Shown in pieces: positions 6,718 to 13,591 of a DNA stretch of 23,439 nt. The notes beneath the pieces are model-generated. The model was not told the origin of the DNA and searched no databases. It worked only from the letters and a program-made list of their open reading frames with translations. The stretch lies in contig JAVVEH010000059.1 of assembly GCA_032251435.1 (NCBI GenBank), positions 1-23,439 on the forward strand. Reading direction: 5' to 3'. Positions within the stretch are counted from its first letter, which is position 1. Every line of letters starts with the position of its first letter. A program made the position numbers and the translations under genes. Source of the stretch: JAVVEH01 sp032251435 (GTDB taxonomy: Bacteria; Verrucomicrobiota; Lentisphaeria; Oligosphaerales; MVZH01).

Positions 6718-8493
6718 ATGACAGCGAAAGAATTGCGCCCAAAATATATTGAGTTTTTCAAACAGCACGGCCACGCCGAGATTAAAAGCGCCCCGCTGGT
6801 TCCGGAAAATGACCCCACCGTTCTGTTCACGACCGCGGGTATGCACCCGCTCGTGCCCTACTTGCTGGGGGAGAGGCATCCCGGCGGCACCCGCCTGGCC
6901 GGATGCCAAAAGTGTATCCGCACCGGCGATATCGATGAAGTGGGCGATGAAGTCCATCTGACTTTTTTTGAAATGCTTGGCAACTGGTCTTTCGGAGACT
7001 ATTTCAAAAAAGAGGCGATCGAACTGAGTTTTGAATTTCTTACCGGTAAGAACTGGCTGAACCTGGATGTCACCATGCTGGGTGTGTCTGTTTTCCAGGG
7101 CGACGCGGACGCTCCCTTCGATGAAGAGGCCTACGCATGCTGGCGGTCTCTGGGCATTCCCGCGGAACGTATCGCCAAATTGGGCAAAAAAGATAACTGG
7201 TGGGGACCCGCGGGCCAGACGGGACCGTGCGGCCCGGACACGGAAATGTTCTACTGGACAGGCGAAGGCCCGGCACCGGTCGTTTTTGATCCCGAGAACA
7301 AGCGCTGGGTCGAAATTTGGAACGATGTGTTCATGCAGTATAACAAGACCGCGGAGGGCGGCTTTGTTCCCCTCAGCCAGCGGAATGTCGATACCGGCAT
7401 GGGCGTTGAACGGGTCACCGCCATCCTGCAGGGGCAGGGAACACCCTATCGGACGGAGTTGTTTAAACCCTTGTTCGACGGGATCGCCGCCCTGACCGGT
7501 GTGGACGATCCCGCCGCTGACCGCGGGTGCCGCGTTATCGCCGAACATATCCGTTCCGCGACCTTTTTGCTGGCCGACGGGGTCAAACCCGGAAATGTCG
7601 ATCAAGCCTATGTCCTGCGCCGGTTGATTCGCCGGGCGATCCGCGAAATGCGCAAACTGGGTGGTCAGGAGTTGTTTACCGCCGCTTTGGCTGACATCGT
7701 GATCCGTGAATACGCGGATGTTTACCCGGAGCTGGCCGCCCGCGCGGCGTTAATCGCCGAAGAGCTCGACGTGGAGGAAAAACAGTTCCTCACCACCCTC
7801 GAAAAAGGCACCCGCGAATTCGCCAAGCTCATGGAAAAAATTCCCGCTCATATCCAGCGCAAAGTCATCAGCGGCAAACACGCCTTTTTCCTCTATGAAA
7901 CCTTCGGCTTCCCAATCGAGCTGACAATGGAAATGGCCGCCGAAAAAGGCTTTGAAGTCGACCGCGAAGGCTTTGAGAAAGCCTATAAAAAACATCAAGA
8001 CGCGTCCCGGAAAGGGGCGGAACGAAAATTTAAAGGCGGCTTGGCTGATCATTCGGAAATGACCACCGCGCTGCATACAGCCACCCATTTGCTGCACAAG
8101 GCCTTGCGCCAGGTGTTGGGAAACCATGTGGCCCAGGCTGGGTCAAACATCACGGCGGAACGATTGAGGTTCGACTTCACTCATCCCGAAAAAGTGACCC
8201 GGGAGGAATTGGCCGAAGTCGAAGCCATTGTCAATAACGTTATTCAACAAAATCTGCCGGTGAGCGTTGCGGAAATGACGGTTGAGGACGCCAAGGCGTC
8301 CGGAGCCATCGGGTTGTTTGGTGATCGCTATGGCGAAAAGGTGAAAGTGTACCGTGTCGGGGATTTCAGCGCTGAGATCTGTGGGGGACCCCATGTCGAA
8401 AACACCGGTGTCATGGGAACCTTTAAAATTACGAAAGAAGAAAGCTCCAGCCGGGGGGTCCGGCGGATCAAGGCCGTGTTGCGAATGGACTGA
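6718..8493 (+). CDS. alaS: Alanyl-tRNA synthetase, short form lacking the C-terminal domain
   Basis: AlaRS charges tRNA-Ala and edits mischarged Ser/Gly. The catalytic domain begins with MTAKELRPKYIEFFKQHGH and contains the class II region TFFEMLGNWSFGDYFKKEAI and the VDTGMGVERV motif. The editing domain follows, with metal-binding H453 and H457 in HTATHLLH and C555 and H559 in CGGPHVENTG (common form CGGTH). The protein ends soon after at SSSRGVRRIKAVLRMD, giving 591 aa, where bacterial AlaRS is usually about 850-880 aa; the DHHA1/C-Ala dimerisation region is absent. I chose ATG 6718 (GGAAGG at 6703-6708) over an upstream in-frame ATG at 6661. It heads a five-gene operon; ompH begins 36 nt after its stop. 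No leftover C-Ala coding sequence follows, so this is not a frameshift. Confidence 0.95.
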   Translation: MTAKELRPKYIEFFKQHGHAEIKSAPLVPENDPTVLFTTAGMHPLVPYLLGERHPGGTRLAGCQKCIRTGDIDEVGDEVHLTFFEMLGNWSFGDYFKKEAIELSFEFLTGKNWLNLDVTMLGVSVFQGDADAPFDEEAYACWRSLGIPAERIAKLGKKDNWWGPAGQTGPCGPDTEMFYWTGEGPAPVVFDPENKRWVEIWNDVFMQYNKTAEGGFVPLSQRNVDTGMGVERVTAILQGQGTPYRTELFKPLFDGIAALTGVDDPAADRGCRVIAEHIRSATFLLADGVKPGNVDQAYVLRRLIRRAIREMRKLGGQELFTAALADIVIREYADVYPELAARAALIAEELDVEEKQFLTTLEKGTREFAKLMEKIPAHIQRKVISGKHAFFLYETFGFPIELTMEMAAEKGFEVDREGFEKAYKKHQDASRKGAERKFKGGLADHSEMTTALHTATHLLHKALRQVLGNHVAQAGSNITAERLRFDFTHPEKVTREELAEVEAIVNNVIQQNLPVSVAEMTVEDAKASGAIGLFGDRYGEKVKVYRVGDFSAEICGGPHVENTGVMGTFKITKEESSSRGVRRIKAVLRMD

Positions 8494-8529
8494 TGTGTTG
8501 AGACACCTAAACGAAAAAGGAAACATGCG

Positions 8530-9147
8530 ATGGGTTTGAAATCACTCTATTTAAGTCTTATCTCCGGACTCCTCTTCGGGGCCGCCGCCTCAAACGCCGC
8601 CGACACGGCCACGGCCTATATCAACATGGATAAAGTTTTCTCGGGGTTTTACAAAACCAAACAAGCCGAGGAAAGCCTGAAAAAACAGGAAGATATTTAT
8701 AAAGAGCGCGCTAAAGGGGAAGTCGCCGAACTGGAGGCGCTCAAGGAAAAGTATGACCAGTTGATGAAAGAGTCCCAAAGCGTCGCTCTCAATGAGGAGT
8801 CTAAACAGAAAAAACTCACGGAAGCTCAGGATATTAAAACGCGGCTGATTGAAAAAGATCAGGAGTTAAAGCAATATTTTAATGAGAAAAAGCGTGAAAT
8901 GCAGCGGGATTATCTCAAATCCCGGGACTCGGTCGTCAAGGAGATTATGGCCCAGGTCAATGCGTACGCCGACACCAAAGGTTACGAGCTGGTGTATGAT
9001 GTTTCCGGCATGACGCAAAACATGCTGCCCGTCATTTTAAAATATCCCAAAGAGCGGGACATCACCGAGATCATCCTGCAGGAACTTAATCGTGACCAGG
9101 ATGTCACCCCCGTGACCGGTGACACGCCGGTCGACTCTGGAGAATAA
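8530..9147 (+). CDS. OmpH/Skp-family periplasmic chaperone
   Basis: The protein probably holds unfolded outer-membrane proteins in the periplasm on the way to the BAM complex. It has a signal peptide: MGLK, a hydrophobic stretch to about residue 20, and a SNA-A cleavage site after residue 23. The mature N-terminus (TATAYINMDKVFSGFYKT) matches the OmpH/Skp pattern. Residues about 45-140 are charged and lack helix breakers, as expected for the coiled-coil tentacles, and VVKEIMAQVNAYADTKGYELVYDVSG is the usual C-terminal core. The length of 205 aa is slightly above the typical 160-190. lpxD begins 5 nt downstream, the order commonly seen in Gram-negative envelope operons, although bamA is not here. 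Confidence 0.88.
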   Translation: MGLKSLYLSLISGLLFGAAASNAADTATAYINMDKVFSGFYKTKQAEESLKKQEDIYKERAKGEVAELEALKEKYDQLMKESQSVALNEESKQKKLTEAQDIKTRLIEKDQELKQYFNEKKREMQRDYLKSRDSVVKEIMAQVNAYADTKGYELVYDVSGMTQNMLPVILKYPKERDITEIILQELNRDQDVTPVTGDTPVDSGE

Positions 9148-9152
9148 GTCCT

Positions 9153-10205
9153 ATGGCTGACACATATTTCACAGCGGCGCAGATCGCCGAAGTGGTGGGC
9201 GGAAGAGTCGTCGGCGCGGAGTCCGCGGCGGTCAACGGTGTGGAAAGCCTGCAAATGGCGCGCCCCACTCATCTGTCTTTCCTCGGCAACGACAAATATG
9301 AAGCACAGGTGCTGCCGTCCAAAGCCGCCGTGGTGCTGGTTCCGGAAAGCTTTACGGCGCCCCCGCCGGAGGGGCGGGCCTGGATTGTCTGCTCTGATCC
9401 CTCCGCCGCCTTTATGGCGATTGTTGACGCGGTCACACCGCCGCCGCCGCCCCAGCCGCGGGGTGTCCATCCCTCCGCGGTCGTCAGTGACCAGGCCACG
9501 GTCGCGCCCTCCGCGGGCATCGGCGCCAACGCGGTTGTGGAAGCCGGCGCGGTGATTGGTGAAAACAGTGTGATCGGCGCCGGAACTTATATCGGCCATG
9601 AGACCGTCATCGGCGCCAATTGCCTGATTTACCCCAACGTGACCATCCGGGAACGGTGCGTGTTGGGTGACAAGGTGATCATCCACTCCGGAACCACCAT
9701 CGGCAGCGATGGGTTCGGGTACTTGCCCGGCCCGAATGGGCACACGAAAATTCCCCAGGTCGGCATCGTCCAGATTGATGACGATGTCGAAATTGGCGCC
9801 CAGGTCGCCGTCGACCGCGCCCGGTTCGGCAAGACCTGGATTAAAACCGGCGCCAAAATTGACAACCTTGTCCAGATCGCTCATAATGTGATTATTGGTG
9901 AATATTGTTTTATCATCGCCCAAGTGGGTATTTCCGGAAGCACGGAACTTGGCAAAGGGGTGGTGGCGGCCGGCCAGGCCGGTATCGCCGGACACCTGCG
10001 CATCGCGCCGGGAGTCACGATTATGGCTCAGGCCGGGGTGCCCAAGGATCTTACCGGTTCCGGCGAGTATTATGTGGGCAGTCCCGCGGTGCCGCGTAAA
10101 GAATTCGCTAAGAAAGAATTCGCGGTCAAAAGCGTGGCGAAGCTCAAGCAGACAGTCAAACAATTGGAACAAGAGCTGGCGGAACTTAAAAAATCCATGA
10201 GCTAA
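9153..10205 (+). CDS. lpxD: UDP-3-O-acylglucosamine N-acyltransferase
   Basis: LpxD adds the N-linked hydroxyacyl chain in lipid A synthesis, using acyl-ACP. The 350-aa protein has an N-terminal uridine-binding domain (about 1-100, with VNGVESLQMARPTHLSFLGN) followed by many left-handed beta-helix hexapeptide repeats (about 105-300). The catalytic histidine is H244 in NLVQIAHNVIIGE. A proline-rich linker (PPPPPQPRG, 96-104) joins the domains, and a C-terminal helix rich in K, L and E (about 318-350) matches the family. The stop overlaps the next start by one base (TAATG). This gene is the clearest sign of an outer membrane with LPS. Confidence 0.95.
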   Translation: MADTYFTAAQIAEVVGGRVVGAESAAVNGVESLQMARPTHLSFLGNDKYEAQVLPSKAAVVLVPESFTAPPPEGRAWIVCSDPSAAFMAIVDAVTPPPPPQPRGVHPSAVVSDQATVAPSAGIGANAVVEAGAVIGENSVIGAGTYIGHETVIGANCLIYPNVTIRERCVLGDKVIIHSGTTIGSDGFGYLPGPNGHTKIPQVGIVQIDDDVEIGAQVAVDRARFGKTWIKTGAKIDNLVQIAHNVIIGEYCFIIAQVGISGSTELGKGVVAAGQAGIAGHLRIAPGVTIMAQAGVPKDLTGSGEYYVGSPAVPRKEFAKKEFAVKSVAKLKQTVKQLEQELAELKKSMS

Positions 10206-10963
10206 TGGCGGAGACATCCTTGCCTCGCGATGATTTGATAAGCCGGATCGGCCGGGCGGCCGGGCGCTTGGCGCGAACGGGCGGAACGTGGGTTTTACCC
10301 AATGTGTGTCCCGCTTGCCGAAGCCAGGTGTGTTTACATGAGCAAACGATGTGTCCGGCTTGCTCCGGACGCCTGCGCGAGCTGCCCGGTCCGCGCTGCC
10401 CGCGATGCGGGGGTGTGGTGGACGGCCCCTTGGCGGTGTGCGGCGAGTGCCTGGCGGGAGATCCCGGAGTCTGGAAACAGGCGGTGACCGTATATGGATA
10501 CGAGGGCTTCATCCGCGACCTCATCCACCAGATGAAATATCAGCAGGCGGTTTTTCTCGTGCCGTTTATGGCCGGGAAAATGGCGGAAAGCTGGCGGCGG
10601 GGGCAGTGTGCCCAGCCGGATGTGGCCACCTGGGTGCCGATGCACTGGTGGCGCAAAACGCGCCGCGGATACAATCAGGCGGAACTATTGGCCCGGGAAG
10701 TCGGGCGGATATTGGACATTCCCGCGCGAAAACTCGTTCGGCGGAAGAAAAATTCCCGAAAACAGGTTACATTGGGCGAAGTTGAACGACGTGAAAATGT
10801 AAAAGGGGCTTTTGTGTCCCGCCGCGGACGACTGATCGCGGATAAACATGTCTTGCTGATTGATGATGTGTTCACCACTGGCGCCACGCTGCGGGCGGTG
10901 ACACAGGCGATATCTGAACACGCACCTTCACACATAAGCGTTCTCACGCTGGCCAGAGGATAA
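10205..10963 (+). CDS. comF: ComF family phosphoribosyltransferase-like protein
   Basis: ComF proteins are linked to DNA uptake in competent bacteria but are also widespread without known competence, so the role here is uncertain. The N-terminal third holds cysteine pairs of zinc-finger type (C35/C38, C50/C53, C65/C68, C79/C82). The C-terminal part is a PRTase domain with RRGYNQAELLA (153-163) and the PRPP loop VLLIDDVFTTGATLRAV (216-232). The 252-aa length is normal. The start overlaps the lpxD stop by one base, and accD begins 4 nt after its stop, so it is embedded in the operon. Confidence 0.88.
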   Translation: MAETSLPRDDLISRIGRAAGRLARTGGTWVLPNVCPACRSQVCLHEQTMCPACSGRLRELPGPRCPRCGGVVDGPLAVCGECLAGDPGVWKQAVTVYGYEGFIRDLIHQMKYQQAVFLVPFMAGKMAESWRRGQCAQPDVATWVPMHWWRKTRRGYNQAELLAREVGRILDIPARKLVRRKKNSRKQVTLGEVERRENVKGAFVSRRGRLIADKHVLLIDDVFTTGATLRAVTQAISEHAPSHISVLTLARG

Positions 10964-10967
10964 CATC

Positions 10968-11837
10968 ATGCCATTATTTAGAAAACTTCAGTACAGCACC
11001 GTTAAAGCCAGTAAGCGGGAAGTTCCCGAAGGGTTGTGGACAAAGTGCAAAGGCTGCAACACGGTCCTGTATAAAGCTAAAATCGAAGAAAATCAAAATG
11101 TCTGCCCGGAATGCGATTATCATTATCCGATCACGGCCGTGGAGCGGATTGACCTGCTGACCGACCCCCGGAGTTTCGCCGAGATGGACGCGGACATGGC
11201 CTCGCTGGATCCGCTGGAATTCGCCGGTGATGGTATTTATCCCGGAAAATTGGAAAAATCCAGAAAGAAATCCGGCATGACCGACGCGATTATCACCGGG
11301 ATGGCCACGCTGGATAAACGGCCCTTGGCCTTGGGGGTGATGGACTTTCGTTTTTTAGGCGCCAGTATGGGCTCAGTGGTCGGCGAAAAGGTCACACGGC
11401 TGACCGAGGCCGCGACGGATCAACGCGTGCCTCTGGTCATCGTCACCGCCAGCGGCGGCGCCCGGATGTACGAAGGCATGCTCAGTTTGATGCAGATGGC
11501 TAAAACATCCGCCGCTCTGGCCCGCCATGACCGGGCCGGTCTGCCTTACATCGTCATCATGACTCATCCCACGACCGCCGGCGTTTCCGCCAGCTTCGCC
11601 TCGTTGGGTGATATTATTCTCGCTGAACCCAAAGCGCTGATCGGCTTCGCCGGCCCCCGGGTGATTGAACAAACCACCCAGGCTAAACTGCCGGAAGGAT
11701 TCCAGACCGCTGAATTCCTGGTCAAACACGGATTTATCGACCGGGTGGTCCGCCGGGCGGACATGCGGAAAGAACTGTCGCTCCTCTTGGAATATTTCAA
11801 AAACGCCGGTAAGACACAGATGGCCGCCGGGCAGTAA
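10968..11837 (+). CDS. accD: Acetyl-CoA carboxylase carboxyltransferase subunit beta
   Basis: AccD pairs with AccA to transfer CO2 from biotin to acetyl-CoA, the first committed step of fatty-acid synthesis. The zinc ribbon is C27, C30, C46 and C49 (CKGC and CPEC). The carboxyltransferase core shows ASGGARMYEG, MTHPTTAGVSASFASLGD and GFAGPRVIEQT. The 289-aa length is typical. It is the last gene of the alaS-ompH-lpxD-comF-accD run, which links fatty-acid supply to lipid A acylation, and is followed at once by an intrinsic terminator. Confidence 0.96.
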   Translation: MPLFRKLQYSTVKASKREVPEGLWTKCKGCNTVLYKAKIEENQNVCPECDYHYPITAVERIDLLTDPRSFAEMDADMASLDPLEFAGDGIYPGKLEKSRKKSGMTDAIITGMATLDKRPLALGVMDFRFLGASMGSVVGEKVTRLTEAATDQRVPLVIVTASGGARMYEGMLSLMQMAKTSAALARHDRAGLPYIVIMTHPTTAGVSASFASLGDIILAEPKALIGFAGPRVIEQTTQAKLPEGFQTAEFLVKHGFIDRVVRRADMRKELSLLLEYFKNAGKTQMAAGQ

Positions 11838-11855
11838 GCCCCGCCGGTGTTCCCG

Positions 11856-12926
11856 TCAACCCCCCGCCTGAGGATGAGTCTCTTCGGCGGGGGTTTCTTT
11901 TGGCGCCGAGGCGCCCAGAAGCAGGGCCAGGCCCCGCGTCTCGTCAAATGTCTGCAAACCGATCTTGATGCTCAGCGTCAACGGCACCGACAACAACATG
12001 CCGATCGGCCCCAGAACCCACCCCCAGAACACCAGGCTGATGAGAATAATCGCCGGCGACAGCCCCAAGCCCCGACCCATGATTCTGGGTTCCAAAATAT
12101 TGCCGATACCGACGTTAATGATGGTGTAGACCACCGCCACCCACGCCGCCCGCCCGGGGCCGAACTGGACCAGCGCCAGAATCACGCCAGGAATCGCCGC
12201 CATAAAGGATCCGATACTTGGGATGTAATTGAGCAAAAAGGCCATGACACCGAGCAGCAGCGGATAGTCCAGGCGGAATATCAAGGCCATAATCCAGACC
12301 AGAAAGCCGGTGAATAAGCTCACCAGCGTTTTCATACCCATGTACCGGCGGACATTGATCAACGCCTCCTGAACGTGGTCATAAGAGGGCCCGGTCCGTC
12401 CCACCGCCGCCGCCACCTTTTTAGGCAGCATGGCCGCTTCCAGAAGGAAAAACGCGGTAATCAACAGGATAATCAATCCTTGTCCGAACAAGCCGCTGAC
12501 CGCCCCGAAAGCGGTTTTCGCATAGTCAAACAGCTTTGCCGTCGCCAGCAGTTCCTTCGCTTTGCCCGCCGGCATCGCGACCCCTTTCATATTCAGCCAA
12601 ATCTCCAGCTCATCCATATGGCCCATGATTTTTTCCTGGTACTTAGGCAGATTGTCAGCGAAAGACTGAGCCGAATTACTCACGACAGAGAAGCCGAACA
12701 GGCCCAGGAGCAGCAGTAAGCCGATAAGAAGAAGCAAGGCCAGAACCGGCCGGATACCCCGCCGTTGGAGAAAGAAAAAAGCCGGGCTGGTGATCGCCGC
12801 CAGAAAGATAGCCAGCAGCACCTGCACCAGGATATACGACGCGGCCTTCATGCCGGCCACCACCACCACGAACGCCGCCATGTTGATCAATAAAAACCCT
12901 AACCGGGATCGAGCTGGAGTCGCCAT
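11856..12926 (-). CDS. AI-2E family (PerM/TqsA-like) membrane transporter
   Basis: This is an inner-membrane protein of the AI-2E/UPF0118 transporter family. Some members export autoinducer-2 or act as ion/proton antiporters; the substrate here cannot be deduced. Hydrophobic segments appear near 10-40, 55-80, about 145-165, 200-220, 225-260, 265-285 and 295-335. The family blocks LLNYIPSIGSFMAAIPG and NILEPRIMGRGLGLSPA are clear. The start ATG at 12926 has an AGGTG 5 nt upstream and gives 356 aa, a normal length; a TTG at 12944 is also in frame. The gene is convergent with accD and its 3' end contains the accD terminator stem. Confidence 0.88.
   Translation of the reverse strand: MATPARSRLGFLLINMAAFVVVVAGMKAASYILVQVLLAIFLAAITSPAFFFLQRRGIRPVLALLLLIGLLLLLGLFGFSVVSNSAQSFADNLPKYQEKIMGHMDELEIWLNMKGVAMPAGKAKELLATAKLFDYAKTAFGAVSGLFGQGLIILLITAFFLLEAAMLPKKVAAAVGRTGPSYDHVQEALINVRRYMGMKTLVSLFTGFLVWIMALIFRLDYPLLLGVMAFLLNYIPSIGSFMAAIPGVILALVQFGPGRAAWVAVVYTIINVGIGNILEPRIMGRGLGLSPAIILISLVFWGWVLGPIGMLLSVPLTLSIKIGLQTFDETRGLALLLGASAPKETPAEETHPQAGG
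11861..11901 (+). terminator. Rho-independent terminator of the accD operon
   Basis: A perfect 8-bp GC stem (cccccgcc 11861-11868 / ggcggggg 11886-11893) is followed by tttctttt. A small inner GAG/CTC pairing is possible in the loop. It begins 24 nt after the accD stop. The stem lies within the last codons of the convergent transporter gene. Confidence 0.82.
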
Positions 12927-13139
12927 GTGTTCACCTGTTAACAATCAAGAAATTCCCGTCACACGTCATTGCCTTAACATCGCCTGTTTTACGGATAACA
13001 CAATGGTGATTTTCAACAAAAATAACATTTGACCATTGCATCCCCCTGTTTAAAGATTACATTAGCCCCCTGTTTTTTAGGAAACAGACAGCTGACAGGG
13101 CACCGGAGCATGATCCGTTCCCCTGTCAAATTCCATACC
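12927..13139. other. Intergenic region between transporter gene and tRNA locus
   Basis: No gene is seen here. The region should hold the promoter of the minus-strand transporter and perhaps one for the plus-strand tRNA locus. A TTGACC at 13029-13034 has a poor -10 candidate 16-17 nt downstream, so it is only a hint. A strong hairpin at 13093-13128 is listed separately. Confidence 0.5.
13093..13128 (+). other. Stable hairpin upstream of the tRNA-Tyr locus
   Basis: tgacaggg (13093-13100) pairs perfectly with ccctgtca (13121-13128), and an inner cgga/tccg pair (13104-13107 / 13114-13117) extends the structure. There is no T-run after it. It could be a processing signal, a small repeat element or an operator. 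Confidence 0.5.
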
Positions 13140-13170
13140 ATTTTTCGGTAGGGTACCGAAGCGGCACCTG

Positions 13171-13185
13171 TCCGCCTCAGGCGGA
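13171..13185. repeat. 15-nt palindrome 1 in the tRNA-Tyr copy
   Basis: tccgcctcaggcgga is a perfect inverted repeat around one central base and forms most of the first insert, in the D-loop. It shares the pattern YCYGCCWSWGRCRGR with the two palindromes of the second insert. Confidence 0.85.
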
Positions 13186-13202
13186 AAACGGGGCAGACTG
13201 TT

Positions 13203-13232
13203 TCTGCCAGAGGCAGACCCGCCTCAGACGGG
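13203..13232. repeat. Two adjacent 15-nt palindromes in the anticodon of the tRNA-Tyr copy
   Basis: tctgccagaggcaga (13203-13217) is a perfect inverted repeat and cccgcctcagacggg (13218-13232) is one with a single C/A mismatch. They sit back to back and, with one extra T, make up the whole 31-nt insert between anticodon positions 35 and 36. Confidence 0.85.
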
Positions 13233-13300
13233 AAATCTGAGCGGATTATACAGTCAAGCCGGGTCGCGAGTACCAACCGATAGACAATTAAATATTTTTC

Positions 13301-13385
13301 GGTAGGGTACCGAAGCGGCCAAACGGGGCAGACTGTAAATCTGCTGACAATGTCTTCAGTGGTTCGAATCCACTCCCTACCACCA
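13301..13385 (+). tRNA. tRNA-Tyr (anticodon GTA)
   Basis: A complete type II tRNA is visible. The acceptor stem is ggtaggg (13301-13307) / ccctacc (13375-13381). The anticodon stem is gcaga (13328-13332) / tctgc (13340-13344) with loop ctgtaaa and anticodon gta at 13335-13337. The long variable arm of bacterial tRNA-Tyr is at 13345-13357, and the T-arm is agtgg-ttcgaat-ccact (13358-13374). The discriminator A and an encoded CCA (13383-13385) follow. The overall sequence aligns well with bacterial tRNA-Tyr. A terminator with a UUCG tetraloop comes 6 nt later. It is flanked on both sides by broken copies of itself. Confidence 0.96.
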
Positions 13386-13390
13386 TTTTA

Positions 13391-13420
13391 AACGCATTCC
13401 TTCGGGGATGCGTTTTTTTT
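13391..13420 (+). terminator. Rho-independent terminator of tRNA-Tyr
   Basis: A 10-bp stem (aacgcattcc 13391-13400 / gggatgcgtt 13405-13414, one T-G pair) is closed by a cUUCGg tetraloop and runs into eight Ts (13413-13420). Confidence 0.9.
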
Positions 13421-13450
13421 GGTGTTTCAAGGAGTGGGTTCGAAGCACGT

Positions 13451-13544
13451 AGTGGTTTGACCGTCACAAAGTGACAGAGGCCGAATGCCGCACCAAAATG
13501 CCGTCGTTCGGCAGCGCCAGCGTCAATCCACTCCCTACCACCAT
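13451..13544 (+). pseudogene. Decayed 3' end of a second tRNA-Tyr copy, split by an insert
   Basis: agtggtt (from 13451) matches the 5' strand of the tRNA-Tyr T-arm, and 13525-13544 repeats exactly the last 20 nt of the tRNA region (13367-13386), including CCA. Between them lie roughly 65 nt with several inverted repeats: gtcac-aaa-gtgac (13463-13475), gccgaa/ttcggc (13480-13485 / 13507-13512) and tgccg/cggca (13499-13503 / 13509-13513). A second T-arm-like string, gtgggttcgaagcac, lies just upstream near 13434. Its own terminator follows. It may equally be read as an attachment-site duplication. Confidence 0.65.
13525..13544. repeat. Direct repeat of the tRNA-Tyr 3' end (possible att site)
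   Basis: Twenty nucleotides are identical to 13367-13386, from the T-loop through CCA plus one base. A duplicated tRNA 3' end is the usual mark left by tyrosine-recombinase integration. No integrase gene is visible in the window. Confidence 0.7.
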
Positions 13545-13551
13545 CTTATTT

Positions 13552-13591
13552 AAGCACGAATTGAGCACAAGCGCCCGGTTCGTGCTTTTTT
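13552..13591 (+). terminator. Rho-independent terminator after the second tRNA-Tyr remnant
   Basis: A perfect 9-bp stem (aagcacgaa 13552-13560 / ttcgtgctt 13579-13587) with an 18-nt loop runs into a T-tract to 13591. It begins 8 nt after the repeated tRNA 3' end, the same layout as the intact tRNA and its terminator. Confidence 0.8.

Larger units (their letters stand above)
13147..13239 (+). pseudogene. Decayed 5' half of tRNA-Tyr interrupted by palindromic inserts
   Basis: Positions 13140-13165 are identical to 13294-13319, covering the leader and first 19 nt of the intact tRNA-Tyr. The copy then has a 20-nt insert (13166-13185, replacing one C in the D-loop), resumes with aaacggggcagactgt (13186-13201), has a 31-nt insert (13202-13232) between the second and third anticodon bases, and resumes with aaatctg (13233-13239). 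After that, homology to the tRNA stops. The variable arm, T-arm and 3' acceptor strand are missing, so it cannot make a tRNA. Confidence 0.85.

Noticed and set aside
6709..7605. 298-codon minus-strand frame opposite alaS
   Set aside because: It mirrors the conserved AlaRS catalytic domain and shows no domain of its own.
8982..10217. 411-codon minus-strand frame opposite ompH and lpxD
   Set aside because: Its length comes from the regular hexapeptide repeats of LpxD read in reverse; the composition is unnatural and lpxD is certain.
13202..13232. tRNA intron in the anticodon loop
   Set aside because: The position is between bases 35 and 36, not the usual intron sites, the insert is only two palindromes, and the copy lacks its 3' half.
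13013..13276. 87-codon minus-strand frame across the tRNA remnant
   Set aside because: It reads through the decayed tRNA copy and its palindromes, so it is not a plausible gene.
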